64,000 nucleotides of DNA, from assembly GCA_963812675.1 (NCBI GenBank), contig CAWEWR010000007.1, positions 744,001 to 808,000 on the forward strand, in the 5' to 3' direction. The notes under the pieces are model-generated. The model ran no database searches and was not told the DNA's origin. It was given only the letters and a program-made list of their open reading frames with translations. Shown here piece by piece: positions 25,761 to 34,757 of this stretch (within the stretch, counting starts at the first letter, position 1; each line of letters begins with the position of its first letter). This DNA is from AP-15 sp963812675. Its GTDB lineage: Bacteria; Pseudomonadota; Alphaproteobacteria; ATCC43930; CGMCC-115725. Position numbers and translations under genes: made by a program.

Positions 25761-27098
25761 TTAAACAACGGCAAAGCCCGCTTGCGTCAATGGAGTAACC
25801 GGGCGAAACACAACCTCCGGCAAATCGGCGATCCCCTCGCGTTCATACCCCAGATGAGGAATGGCTGCGATGCCCTCTTCGTCCCACACGACCGGAAGAA
25901 CGGGGAACAGCAGCCGCGGCAGCCATGCCTGCCTCAGCTGCGGCATGCGGCGATCGAGGCGCGGAGTTTCTGCGAGACCCGGATATCCGCCCAGGTATCC
26001 GATCGCAAAGGGGCCGCCGTCAGCCTGTGGCGTCATAATTTCAAAGCGGCCATCCCAGATCGTCCGCTCCCCCGGACGCAGACGCAGTGGCGGCGCAGCT
26101 TTGGCGAGTTCGCGCGTCACCAGGATACGCTCTCGCCACCAGATAAAACGGCACCCACCCACAGCATGTCCGCGCTGCGCAGCCTCACCCAGCACAGCGC
26201 GCAGCCGAGCGATCCGCTCGCGCCGCGGCGGATAAGAGGCGCCGCCGATCGTAACGGTGACGGCGGAAAGCAGCCGATCAGCCACCTCCGACGGCGTTTC
26301 CGGCATCATAGCGGGATCAAGCAGCGCGAAGCCGGCGGGATGCAAGCTGACATATCGGGCGAGGAGCATGTTCCGCTCGTGCTCATGGGCGGCCCGCGTA
26401 CGCCCTAAGGAACGGATCTCGCCAGGCAGGTGGGAGCTGCGTTCGTCGGCAGCGGGCGCGCTGCCACCCTGCCGCAAGCGAGACCGCTCGAACGTGGGGT
26501 CGAGATTGCTCGGATCGCTGATGAAGGGCTGCTGTTCGGCTTCGAGGAATGCCAAGATCCGATTCCTTGGAAGGCCGAGCAGCGGACGCAGCAATCGGCA
26601 GTCGGCGAGCTCGCGGACCGCCGACATCCCAGCGAGGCCGTCCGGACCGCTGTGAGCTCGGCGGCGGATCAGATGAGTCTCGATCTGATCATCCCGATGG
26701 TGACCGGCCAGCAAGTGCAGACAGGCGTGATCGCGGCACCAGCCGCCAAGCAATCGATAGCGCGCAAGGCGCGCCGCTTCTTGGATGCCGGTTCGCGGCT
26801 TTTCTCCCGTCCAGACCAGTACCTCGTGGCGTATGGCCCTTGCCGACAGCCAGGCGGCGAGCTGCCGGATTTCATTTCCGCTTTCGGGCCGCAGCCGGTG
26901 ATCTACGGTAAGCGCACAGATCTCTCCGCCCCTCTCGCGGGCCCAACGGTCCGCCAAAATGGCGAGCGCCAAGCTGTCGGGACCGCCGGAGACGGCAACG
27001 GCGAGAAACGGCGAGCTTTCAAGCTGTGCGATCGAGGCGAGGGCGGCTGTGAACTCGCCGAGGGAAATAGGCTTGGCTGACGATCCGAGCGTCAGCAA
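25761..27098 (-). CDS. tilS: tRNA(Ile)-lysidine synthase
   Basis: 445 residues. The PP-loop ATPase motif SGGPDS at 37-42 activates tRNA-Ile2 C34 for lysidine formation, which allows AUA decoding. The middle (HHRDDQIETHLIRR) matches the conserved HxxDDQxET segment. The start is a TTG that overlaps the end of ybgF by seven bases, and no ATG fits. The region near residues 200-240 looks divergent but stays in frame. Confidence 0.93.
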   Translation of the reverse strand: MLTLGSSAKPISLGEFTAALASIAQLESSPFLAVAVSGGPDSLALAILADRWARERGGEICALTVDHRLRPESGNEIRQLAAWLSARAIRHEVLVWTGEKPRTGIQEAARLARYRLLGGWCRDHACLHLLAGHHRDDQIETHLIRRRAHSGPDGLAGMSAVRELADCRLLRPLLGLPRNRILAFLEAEQQPFISDPSNLDPTFERSRLRQGGSAPAADERSSHLPGEIRSLGRTRAAHEHERNMLLARYVSLHPAGFALLDPAMMPETPSEVADRLLSAVTVTIGGASYPPRRERIARLRAVLGEAAQRGHAVGGCRFIWWRERILVTRELAKAAPPLRLRPGERTIWDGRFEIMTPQADGGPFAIGYLGGYPGLAETPRLDRRMPQLRQAWLPRLLFPVLPVVWDEEGIAAIPHLGYEREGIADLPEVVFRPVTPLTQAGFAVV

Positions 27099-28147
27099 CC
27101 TAGCCGCTTCTTCTCGGCGACCGAATGCTCTTTGATCGAGCTTCCCGGATTGGGGAAATCGTGATCCAGCTGGACGAACGCGACGCAGGCGTTCTGTTTC
27201 TGGTTGGCACGGGCGAGTGACATGCCGAGTTTCAACAGGTCGTCGGCCGCCTTGGTCCCCCTGGGATAATTCTTGTAGCCCTCGGCAAAGGCGCTGGCCG
27301 CCTCGGCGTACCGTCCCCGCTCGTAATAGGTCTCGCCCAGCCAGTACTGCGCGCTGCCGGCCAGCGCGTCTTTGGGATGTTGCGCAACGAACGTCTTCAG
27401 AGCCTCTTCGGCGGCCGGATAGTCTGCCTGCTTAAGCAGACCGAACGCCGCGTTGTACTGAGCGGAAGCAGAACCGGCAGGCAACTCGCCGACGGAGGGG
27501 GACCGCAAATTCCCAGCGGTCGCGACACTGAGCGTGTCCGGAACCGGTTGCGTTGCCCCCGGCGGAATCCCTGGGGGCGTAAGGGTCCCCGGTCCGCCCA
27601 GGCGATCCGGTGGCGGTGGCACCAAGGTCCCGGGCGGCATCGGATCGGCGGGCGGCCTCGGCCGAGCCGAGTTGGCGGCTGGCGAGGGACCTCGCATCGC
27701 GAACTGTCCCGCGGGAGAATCGGTTATTCCGACGGAGGCATGCCCGCTCGGTGCCGAGTTCCTGGGCGGCATCTGCCCTTGCACCTGCCCTTGGCCTTGG
27801 CTGAATCGCAGATCAAGGTCGCTGTTGATCTGCTCGAGACGGCGCCGCAGTTGCTCGACCCCGTTCACCGCGTCCTCGAGGCGTCCAGTCAGCTCGCGCA
27901 TCTGGGCTTCCAAGCGGTCCATGCGAAGCTCGGAATCGACCGCACCTGCCGACCCAGCGCTAGCCACCTGGGAGGGGGCGCCGCGGTAGACCTGCCGCTG
28001 CAGCATGCTCAGATCCCGCTCCAGGCGATCCAAGCGGTCCTGCATCCCCCGGTCCTGCGCGCGTGCCGCTGTGTTCGGCAAGCTCATGACGAGAAACGCC
28101 AGTAACAGGATTGAATGGGGAGGGCGCGGGATCATACGCCGTATCAT
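27092..28147 (-). CDS. ybgF: Tol-Pal system protein YbgF (CpoB)
   Basis: About 351 residues, periplasmic. A signal peptide ends near ARA-QDR. The N-terminal coiled coil (residues 33-110, with RLEAQMRELTGRLEDAVNGVEQLRRRLEQI as two heptad-like blocks) drives trimerisation. A Pro/Gly-rich linker is followed by three TPR-like repeats beginning AQYNAAFGLLKQADYPAAEEAL. CpoB coordinates outer-membrane constriction with PBP1B. The start at 28147 has GAGAGG upstream. It follows pal across a 150-base gap containing an A/T tract at 28259-28265. Confidence 0.93.
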   Translation of the reverse strand: MIRRMIPRPPHSILLLAFLVMSLPNTAARAQDRGMQDRLDRLERDLSMLQRQVYRGAPSQVASAGSAGAVDSELRMDRLEAQMRELTGRLEDAVNGVEQLRRRLEQINSDLDLRFSQGQGQVQGQMPPRNSAPSGHASVGITDSPAGQFAMRGPSPAANSARPRPPADPMPPGTLVPPPPDRLGGPGTLTPPGIPPGATQPVPDTLSVATAGNLRSPSVGELPAGSASAQYNAAFGLLKQADYPAAEEALKTFVAQHPKDALAGSAQYWLGETYYERGRYAEAASAFAEGYKNYPRGTKAADDLLKLGMSLARANQKQNACVAFVQLDHDFPNPGSSIKEHSVAEKKRLGC

Positions 28148-28297
28148 CAGGTAGCCTCTCGAGACCGCGCGTGCGCGGGGGCAACTCGCCTCCGCGCCAC
28201 CCGAGGGCACTAGCGGCGCGGGTTGAGCAAGCCTGCCCTAGTAGGGTCCTTTTAGGGCAAAAAAAGGGCGCGCCCCTATGCCGTAACGCTTCCGTTT

Positions 28298-28792
28298 TTA
28301 GTTCACGGTGGTTACGGCGCGCCGGTTCTGCGCATAGGCCTCTTCGCTCGACCCGACGACGGCAGGACGCTCTTTGCCGTAGCTTATCGTCGAGATGCGA
28401 GAAGCCGGAATGCCCGATGCGACCAAGACATTTTTGACCGCCTGCGCGCGGCGCTCGCCGAGCGCGAGGTTATACTCGCGCGTGCCGCGCTCGTCGCAAT
28501 GACCTTCGATCGTGACCGTCACGTTCGGGTAGCGGCGCAGCCAATCGGCCTGTCGTGCAAGGATCTCTTGAGCTTCAGGCGTTATGTCGGAGCGGTCGAA
28601 CGCGAAGAACACGCGGTCGCCGGCACTAGCCTCCAGATCCTGCTGCGATCCCGGCAGGGCGTTTCTCGAGCCGGGTCCGCCCATACCCGGTGCTGCGCCA
28701 CCGGGGCCCCCGGGCGCCGTCTCCGGTGCGCTGCTGCAGGCGGCCAGCAGCAGCAAAAAGCCGCTGAAAATGACGATGGTTCTGGTCCACAT
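28298..28792 (-). CDS. pal: Peptidoglycan-associated lipoprotein Pal
   Basis: 164 residues. A lipoprotein signal with lipobox LLAAC places the lipidated Cys at 19. The OmpA-like domain carries the peptidoglycan-binding motif TVTIEGHCDERGTREYNLALGERRA. Pal anchors the outer membrane to the wall and binds TolB. AGGGGAA precedes the ATG. A 125-base gap separates it from tolB, so it may have its own promoter as well. Confidence 0.97.
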   Translation of the reverse strand: MWTRTIVIFSGFLLLLAACSSAPETAPGGPGGAAPGMGGPGSRNALPGSQQDLEASAGDRVFFAFDRSDITPEAQEILARQADWLRRYPNVTVTIEGHCDERGTREYNLALGERRAQAVKNVLVASGIPASRISTISYGKERPAVVGSSEEAYAQNRRAVTTVN

Positions 28793-28917
28793 CTAGATTC
28801 CCCTTGATCAATTTTCGAACTCTCGCCGCGTCAACGAGCTGCGGTGTTCTCCTTCCGCCTCGCGACAATCGCACTCCCTCGCGACATCGATTCACCAAGC
28901 GGCCGACAGTACCCCAT

Positions 28918-30255
28918 TCAGCGGAGCAACGGCGACCAAGCCGGATCGGAAGCATCCTGCGAGGTTATTACCTCGCGCTGATTCGAGCCGGTCAAGTCGA
29001 TCGAAAACAACCGCGTCGAACCGTGCCCGCGAGAATCGGTGGGCGACTGGCGGAAATACATCAGCGACCGGCCGTTCGGCGCCCAAGTCGGGCCTTCGAC
29101 GAGGAAATCCCGCGTCAGGAGGCGCTCTCCCGAGCCGTCGGGCCGCATCACCCCGATAAAGAACGATCCGCCGTCGATTTTGGTGAAGGCGATCTGGTCG
29201 CCGCGCGGCGACCAGACTGGCGTGCCGTATTTGCCCGAGCCGAAGCTGATACGTTTGACGTCGCCGCCGTCCGAATTCATCACGTAAAGCTGCTGGGAAC
29301 CGCCGCGATCGGAATTGAAGACGATCTTGCCGCCGTCCGGCGAAAAGCAGGGCGAGGTGTCGATTGCCTGGCTGTCGGTCAGCCGGACCGGCCTGCGGGT
29401 CCGCAAATCGAGCGCAAAGAGGTTGCTGACGCCGTTCTCGGCTCGGCTGAGGATTACCCGGTTGCCGTCGGGCGAAAACCGCGGTGCGAAGGTCATTCCG
29501 GGAAAATCGCCGACGACCTCCTGTTGCCCGGTATCGATGTTGAACAGATAAACCCGCGGCGCGCCGCTGCCGTAGGACAGATAAGTAATCTCCTGCGCCG
29601 TCGGCGAGAAGCGCGGCGTCAGCACCAGCGCCCGACCGTCCGTCAGGAAGCGGTTGTTCGCCCCGTCCTGGTCCATGATTGCAAGGCGTTTCACCCGCTT
29701 GTCCGCCGGGCCCGACTCCGAGACATACACGATCCGGGTATCGAAATAGCCTTCTTCGCCGGTAATCCGCTTATAGATCTCATCGGCAATGATGTGCGCG
29801 ATGCGCCGCCAGTTCTGCTGGGTGGTCGTGTAGCCGTACCCGGTCAGCTGCTGCTCGGCAAAGACGTCCCACAGCCGGAACTCGACCCGCAGCCTCCCAT
29901 CCCCCTGCGTCTTGACCGACCCGGTTACCAGCGCCTGCGCATTGATCTGGCGCCAGTCGGGAAACCGGGGCTGTGAGTCGTCGAGCGAGACATTCTGGAT
30001 GAAGCTGCGCGGGTCGACCGGGCGAAACAGCCCGGAGCGCTCGAGATCGGCGGAGACGACGCTGGCAACATCGCGCCCCGCCTCGGTTTCATTGGCGGCG
30101 CCGCCGGGAAAGGCGGGGATCGCGATCGGCATCGGCTCGACCTTGCCGCTGGTAATGTCGAGGCGCAGTTCGGCGCGCACCGATGCGCCGGAACATGGCA
30201 GCATGATCAACGCGGCAAAAACTGCACCGGCCAGTGTTCGACAGCTTCTTTTCAT
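28918..30255 (-). CDS. tolB: Tol-Pal system beta-propeller protein TolB
   Basis: About 445 residues. A signal peptide (MKRSCRTLAGAVFAALIMLP, cleaved near VRA) leads to an alpha/beta domain and then a six-bladed propeller seen as repeated SPDG/FSPDGG units (RFSPDGNRVILSR, CFSPDGGKIVFNSD, WSPRGDQIAFT). TolB shuttles between Pal and TolA during constriction. The ATG at 30255 is in a 20-base duplicated segment that also contains the end of tolA. A longer upstream frame exists but would lack the signal peptide at its start. Confidence 0.96.
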   Translation of the reverse strand: MKRSCRTLAGAVFAALIMLPCSGASVRAELRLDITSGKVEPMPIAIPAFPGGAANETEAGRDVASVVSADLERSGLFRPVDPRSFIQNVSLDDSQPRFPDWRQINAQALVTGSVKTQGDGRLRVEFRLWDVFAEQQLTGYGYTTTQQNWRRIAHIIADEIYKRITGEEGYFDTRIVYVSESGPADKRVKRLAIMDQDGANNRFLTDGRALVLTPRFSPTAQEITYLSYGSGAPRVYLFNIDTGQQEVVGDFPGMTFAPRFSPDGNRVILSRAENGVSNLFALDLRTRRPVRLTDSQAIDTSPCFSPDGGKIVFNSDRGGSQQLYVMNSDGGDVKRISFGSGKYGTPVWSPRGDQIAFTKIDGGSFFIGVMRPDGSGERLLTRDFLVEGPTWAPNGRSLMYFRQSPTDSRGHGSTRLFSIDLTGSNQREVITSQDASDPAWSPLLR

Positions 30256-30285
30256 AAGATGTCCCTGCTTTTCATAAGATGTCCC
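30248..30285. repeat. Tandem 18-bp repeat at the tolA-tolB junction
   Basis: Two identical 18-base copies, CTTTTCATAAGATGTCCC at 30248-30265 and 30268-30285, with a 20-base period. Each contains an ATG on the minus strand (30275 and 30255). The one at 30275 opens a seven-codon frame, MKSRDIL, whose ATG overlaps the tolA stop and whose stop overlaps the tolB ATG. Confidence 0.9.
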
Positions 30286-31276
30286 GGGGGCTGAAGTCGA
30301 CGACAAGGTCCTTCCAGATCGCATATTTCTCAGCCGGCAGATGCAGCGGCCGGCACAGCGGATTGAAGAAGGCGCGGCGCGCGCTTTCGGCCGCGGCGCG
30401 AAAGAAGGGGTCGCTGCCTAGGCGACCCTGATCGACGATCGCCGCCTGCCGGACCGTGCCGTCGGGATCGACGATGACCTTGATCTCGACGACGAGATCC
30501 TTTGCGTCGCGGGCGCCCGCCGGCACGTTCCAGCAACGCGCGATCTGGTGGCGGACCATGTCGAGCTCGCTGGCGGTGAGCTGGCTGCCCAATGGAGCCT
30601 TGGGTTGAGAGGACGCTCGTGCTGCGGTGGGCCGTGGGTTCTCCGGAGGTGCGTTGGCCGTCGTTGCCGCATGCACTGGCGCCAGGTTTTTCAGCAACGC
30701 GTCGAATTGCCGGGGATCGTACTTCTTCTCCTCCGGCTTTTTTTCTTCCGGTTTTGGCTCGAGCTTGGCCATTTGGCGCGGCGGCTCGGGTTTTTCTCTG
30801 GGCTTGGGCACTTCGAGTTTCTCGACCGGCTTCGCCTCTGGCTTGGGCTCCGCGGGTTTGGGAGGCGGCGGTGGCGGCGGTTTGACCCCTGGCGGCGCCG
30901 GCTCATCGGCCGGCTGTGAAACAGCCGCAGCGGAGGGCGGGACAGGCGTAGGTTTCGGCGGCTCGGGCTTGGGCTGCGGTTTCGGCGCGGGCGCCTCCGC
31001 CTCCGGCACTTCCGGTTTGGCATCCGGCCGCGGCAGGTTCGGATTGGGATGGGTGGCTCGGGTCTCCGGCGCTATCGTCACGAGCTGAACGGCTATTGGC
31101 ATCTCTTCCAGCGGCGGCGGGTCGAACAGCCTCGGCAGACCGATAATCAAGAGGCTTCCGAGCACCAGGTGCAGCACCGCCGATAAAGCCATGCCGCGCG
31201 AACCGATCCCAGGCGGCAGCTCGTCGGGGACCTCGGCGGCTCCGGTCAGTGCCGGTTCGGCAAACGCCAAGCTCAT
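30272..31276 (-). CDS. tolA: TolA/TonB-like energy-transducing protein
   Basis: 334 residues. One N-terminal transmembrane helix (about 29-48) anchors it to TolQR. A long Pro/Lys/Glu-rich stalk spans the periplasm (about 75-205, with a run of seven prolines and PKPE repeats). The C-terminal domain (about 235-334) contains LTASELDMVRHQIARCWNVP and VKVIVDPDGTV-like strands, which bind Pal/TolB. It is bracketed by tolR and tolB. Proline richness is higher than in enterobacterial TolA, where the stalk is helical. Confidence 0.92.
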   Translation of the reverse strand: MSLAFAEPALTGAAEVPDELPPGIGSRGMALSAVLHLVLGSLLIIGLPRLFDPPPLEEMPIAVQLVTIAPETRATHPNPNLPRPDAKPEVPEAEAPAPKPQPKPEPPKPTPVPPSAAAVSQPADEPAPPGVKPPPPPPPKPAEPKPEAKPVEKLEVPKPREKPEPPRQMAKLEPKPEEKKPEEKKYDPRQFDALLKNLAPVHAATTANAPPENPRPTAARASSQPKAPLGSQLTASELDMVRHQIARCWNVPAGARDAKDLVVEIKVIVDPDGTVRQAAIVDQGRLGSDPFFRAAAESARRAFFNPLCRPLHLPAEKYAIWKDLVVDFSPRDIL

Positions 31277-31299
31277 CGGCGGAACGGGTGCGGCCGTAC

Positions 31300-31797
31300 T
31301 CAGTGCCCGACCGTCCGCGCCGATCGGTCAGATGTTGTACCGCCGGAGGCTGTCTTGCCGGACGCTCCTTTTGGCGATTCGGCGATCAGCGACACCTTGC
31401 GAAACCCGGCGGAACTGACCAGGCTCATCACTTCGACGACCCTGCCGTAATTGATCGCCCGGTCACCGCGGACATACAGCAGCGCGTCGGGGTTGCTGTC
31501 GGTAATCGCCTGCAGGCGCGGGACCAGCGAATCGGTTGGGACTTCCGTCTCCTGGATGAAGATGCGGCCTTCCCCGTTGATCGTGATGACGAGGGGTTCT
31601 TTCGGTTCGGTGATCGGCGGTGCCTGAGTCTGCGGCAGATCGACCGGCACTCCGACCGTCAACAATGGCGCCGCCACCATGAAGACGACGAGCAGGACCA
31701 GCATGACGTCGACCAAGGGCGTCACGTTGATTTCCGAAATCGGCCGATAGCGCCCCGCCAGCCGGTTGCCGTTGCCGCTCAGACCCAAGACGGCCAT
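31300..31797 (-). CDS. tolR: Tol system protein TolR (ExbD family)
   Basis: 165 residues. The motif PISEINVTPLVDVMLVLLVVFMVAAP contains the single membrane span with the proton-coupling Asp. The C-terminal periplasmic domain follows (GEGRIFIQETEVPTDSLVPRLQAI). TolR forms the ion-driven motor with TolQ that energises TolA. The ATG lies two bases after the tolQ stop. A much longer upstream frame is a shadow of tolQ. Confidence 0.96.
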   Translation of the reverse strand: MAVLGLSGNGNRLAGRYRPISEINVTPLVDVMLVLLVVFMVAAPLLTVGVPVDLPQTQAPPITEPKEPLVITINGEGRIFIQETEVPTDSLVPRLQAITDSNPDALLYVRGDRAINYGRVVEVMSLVSSAGFRKVSLIAESPKGASGKTASGGTTSDRSARTVGH

Positions 31798-31799
31798 CG

Positions 31800-32528
31800 T
31801 CAGGGCCGCTCGTCGAGTTGGCGCGACAGGATCGCGCTGAATTCGCTGGCAAAAGCCTCGAGCCGGCCGGCGTAACGACCGAAATCGGTGGCCAGCTTGT
31901 TGTAGGCGATGACCGCCGGTATGGCGGCGACGAGCCCGAGCGCGGTGGCGAACAGCAATTCGGCAATGCCGGGAGCGACAACCGCGAGGCTGGTGTTCTT
32001 TGAGGCGGCGATCGATTGAAAGCTGTCCATGATGCCCCAGACCGTCCCGAACAGGCCGACAAAGGGCGCGGTCGAGCCGACCGTCGCCAGGAACGCCATG
32101 AAACGCTCGACCCGCTCCATCTCGCGGCCGACCGTCACGTTCATCACCCGCTCGATACGCTGCTGCAGGCTGGCGCGCATGCCAGGCGTGCCGAGCAGGT
32201 TTTTCGCCGCGCTGCGCCGCCATTCTCGCATCGCCGCGGAAAACACCGCGGTCATCGGATCGGGCGGACGCTGCCCGACCCTCTCGTAAAGGTCGTCGAG
32301 CGAGCCTCCGGACCAGAAAGTCTCCTCGAAAGTCGACGCGGCCTGCCGCAACCGGCGGACCCGGATCACCTTGTCGAAGATGACGGCCCACGACCAAAAC
32401 GACGCGAGCAACAGGATCAGCATCACCAATTTGACAATGGCATCGGATTGCAAGAACAGCCCGATGATCGAGAGGTCATGCGAAATCGAACCGGCGAGCG
32501 GCAGAGTGTCGATAGCGTTAGGCTGCAT
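31800..32528 (-). CDS. tolQ: Tol system protein TolQ (ExbB family)
   Basis: 242 residues with three transmembrane segments (near 28-48, 140-160 and 172-195). GSTAPFVGLFGTVWGIMDSF and the third-helix ATALGLVAAIPAVIAYN carry the residues lining the proton path. First gene of the tol cluster, 42 bases after ruvB, so the ruv and tol genes may share a transcript. Confidence 0.97.
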   Translation of the reverse strand: MQPNAIDTLPLAGSISHDLSIIGLFLQSDAIVKLVMLILLLASFWSWAVIFDKVIRVRRLRQAASTFEETFWSGGSLDDLYERVGQRPPDPMTAVFSAAMREWRRSAAKNLLGTPGMRASLQQRIERVMNVTVGREMERVERFMAFLATVGSTAPFVGLFGTVWGIMDSFQSIAASKNTSLAVVAPGIAELLFATALGLVAAIPAVIAYNKLATDFGRYAGRLEAFASEFSAILSRQLDERP

Positions 32529-32570
32529 TGATGTCGGCCCTTTATGGCGTCTTTTGGATGATTGGTGGCG

Positions 32571-33638
32571 TCAGCATGGATTCTCCGTTTCGCATGGCAA
32601 CGGCGTTAGAAGATCAAGCTGGGCGGGCATGCTAGCCGGCACCGGCAGGTCGAGATGGCGGAACGCGTTCCGCGTCAGCAGGCGGCCGCGCGGCGTCCGC
32701 TGCACGAAGCCCTCCTGCAGCAGGTACGGCTCGATGACTTCTTCGACAACGTCGCGCTCGTCGCCGAGCGCCGCTGCGATCGTCTCGACCCCGACCGGAC
32801 CTCCCGCATAATTTTCGGCAATGCAGCGCAGGTAGCGCCGGTCCATGCCGTCTAGGCCACGTACGTCGACATCGAGCCGCAACAGCGCCGCGTCGGCACC
32901 GGCGGCATCGACCATCGTCAGACCGGTGACGGCGGCAAAGTCGCGGATGCGGCGCAACAGGCGTATCGCGACGCGCGGGGTGCCCCGCGACCTGCGCGCT
33001 ATCTCGGCGGCGCCGTCGGGGAGCAGCTCGATGCCGAGTACCCGCGCCGCTCGGCTGACGATCGTCCCGAGCTCAGCCGGCTCGTAGAACACGAGACGCA
33101 ATGGAATGCCGAAACGCTCCCGCAACGGCCGGGTGATAAGGCCGGAGCGCGTGGTCGCGCCGATCAAGGTGAAGGGCGCAAGACGGTAGCGAATCGATCG
33201 CGCTCCGGGCCCTTGACCGATGATCAGATCGATCTGGTAGTCCTCCATCGCCGGGTAGAGGTACTCCTCGGCCGCCGGCGGCAGACGATGGATCTCGTCG
33301 ATGAACAGCACCTCGCGCGGGGCGAGCTTGCTCAGCATCGCGACAAGATCGGCGGCGCGCTGAATTACCGGGCCCGCGGTGGCATGGAAGTCGACGCCCA
33401 TTTCGCGGGCGACGATCTGTGCGAGTGTCGTCTTGCCGAGCCCGGGAGGACCAAAGAACAGGATATGGTCGAGAGCCTCGCCGCGGGTCTTTGCCGCTTC
33501 GATAAAGACGCGCAGATTGTCGCGCAGCTGATGCTGGCCGACGAATTCATCCAGGGTGGCCGGCCGGACCGAGCTTTCGGCTATGTCCTGCTCGGCCTGT
33601 TGCGGGGCGACGACACGGGGCGCGGCGTCGTTCATCAC
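32571..33638 (-). CDS. ruvB: Holliday junction branch migration ATPase RuvB
   Basis: 355 residues. Walker A GPPGLGKT is at 63-70, Walker B LFIDEIHRL around 113-121, then the arginine finger region GATTRSGLITRPLRERFGI and a C-terminal winged helix (GFVQRTPRGRLLTRNAF). It powers branch migration as hexamers flanking RuvA. The ATG overlaps the ruvA stop (ATGA). Confidence 0.98.
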   Translation of the reverse strand: MMNDAAPRVVAPQQAEQDIAESSVRPATLDEFVGQHQLRDNLRVFIEAAKTRGEALDHILFFGPPGLGKTTLAQIVAREMGVDFHATAGPVIQRAADLVAMLSKLAPREVLFIDEIHRLPPAAEEYLYPAMEDYQIDLIIGQGPGARSIRYRLAPFTLIGATTRSGLITRPLRERFGIPLRLVFYEPAELGTIVSRAARVLGIELLPDGAAEIARRSRGTPRVAIRLLRRIRDFAAVTGLTMVDAAGADAALLRLDVDVRGLDGMDRRYLRCIAENYAGGPVGVETIAAALGDERDVVEEVIEPYLLQEGFVQRTPRGRLLTRNAFRHLDLPVPASMPAQLDLLTPLPCETENPC

Positions 33639-34243
33639 GCCAGCTCCTCCAGGCCCGCTTTGATCAGCACATCGGCACCTGCCTCGCTGCCGAACCGACG
33701 GGCCGCCGCGGCGATTGCGCCCAGCGCCTCGGTGCGGCCGACCCCGAGGTTTTCCAGTGCCGCGATCGCGTCGGCGGTTGCTCCCCGGCCGTTTACCGGC
33801 TCATCGAGCAGCGGCGGCGACGACGATACCGGAGCGGCGATATTGGCGATCTTGTCCCGCAACTCATTGATTATACGAGCGGCGAGCCGCGGCCCGACCC
33901 CCTCGGCTTGCGCCAAGGCCGGCTTGTCCTGAGCCAAAATCGCGAGCCCGAGCTTCTCTGGCGGAACGGCGGAGAGGAGCGAGAGGGCCAATCGTGCGCC
34001 GACGCCTTGCACCGTCGTCAACAGGCGAAACCAATCACGTTCAGCGACGTCGATGAACCCGTATAAGTGGATGTGGTCCTCGCGGACATGCGTCTCGATC
34101 AGCAGACGTGCCGGCGAGCCCGGCGGCGGCAAGCGGCCTATCGTCCGCGTCGAGCAGAAGGCCAGATAACCGACGCCGCCCACGTCGATGACCGCCGCGT
34201 CCGGTTCGATCTGCTCGACGACACCGGCGAGCTTGGCGATCAT
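33635..34243 (-). CDS. ruvA: Holliday junction DNA helicase subunit RuvA
   Basis: 202 residues starting MIAKLAGVVEQIEPDAAVID. Domain I is an OB fold, domain II holds two helix-hairpin-helix motifs (LLTTVQGVGARLALSLLSA and LAQAEGVGPRLAARIINEL), and domain III at the C-terminus contacts RuvB. The ATG overlaps the ruvC stop by four bases, which fixes it over a longer upstream frame. Confidence 0.97.
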   Translation of the reverse strand: MIAKLAGVVEQIEPDAAVIDVGGVGYLAFCSTRTIGRLPPPGSPARLLIETHVREDHIHLYGFIDVAERDWFRLLTTVQGVGARLALSLLSAVPPEKLGLAILAQDKPALAQAEGVGPRLAARIINELRDKIANIAAPVSSSPPLLDEPVNGRGATADAIAALENLGVGRTEALGAIAAAARRFGSEAGADVLIKAGLEELA

Positions 34244-34734
34244 GCTTGGGCGTCCAAGAGCCGCCGGGTTTCGGCGTAGTGCGCGTGGCAGATCGCCACG
34301 GCGAGCGCATCGGCGGCATCGGGCTCGCCGCCGTCGCACCCAGGCAGCAGCCGGCGCACCATCAATTGCACCTGCGACTTCTCGGCGTGACCGGCGCCGA
34401 CCACCGCCTTTTTGACGAGGTTGGCCGAATATTCGGCAACCGGCAGCCCGCGCTCGGCCGGGGCGAGCAGCACCACCCCGCGAGCAACGCCGAGCCGCAA
34501 GGTCGAAGACGGATTGCGGTTGACAAAGGTTTCCTCGACCGCCGCCTCGTCCGGCCTGAAGCGCTCAACGACGGCGGTGAGCTGCCGAAACAGCGAAACG
34601 AGTCGCACCGCCAGCGGCTGATCGGTGGCGGCGTGTATGACGCCATCGGCGACGTGGGTCAGGCGATTGCCGGTCACATCGATAACCCCCCAGCCGGTAT
34701 GCCGCAGCCCGGGATCGAGCCCCAAAACCCGCAT
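34240..34734 (-). CDS. ruvC: Crossover junction endodeoxyribonuclease RuvC
   Basis: 164 residues of the RNase H-like resolvase fold. The first catalytic Asp is Asp7 in MRVLGLDPGLRHTGWG. The Glu of VEETFVNRNPSS and the late acidic pair around DAADALAVAICHAH complete the metal site. It cleaves Holliday junctions with RuvAB. It follows yebC with a 23-base gap. Confidence 0.97.
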   Translation of the reverse strand: MRVLGLDPGLRHTGWGVIDVTGNRLTHVADGVIHAATDQPLAVRLVSLFRQLTAVVERFRPDEAAVEETFVNRNPSSTLRLGVARGVVLLAPAERGLPVAEYSANLVKKAVVGAGHAEKSQVQLMVRRLLPGCDGGEPDAADALAVAICHAHYAETRRLLDAQA

Positions 34735-34757
34735 CTCGCGGTTCCGTGCCGGCGCGT

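Noticed and set aside
26400..26500. A suspected double frameshift inside tilS
   Set aside because: The three frames were compared by eye. The annotated frame stays open and rejoins the family pattern (RSLGRTRAAHEHE) without a change, so divergence is the simpler reading.
28255..28280. A terminator between pal and ybgF built on GGGCGCGCCC and a seven-base T-run
   Set aside because: The palindrome leaves no room for a loop with a stable stem; only a three-base-pair stem is possible.
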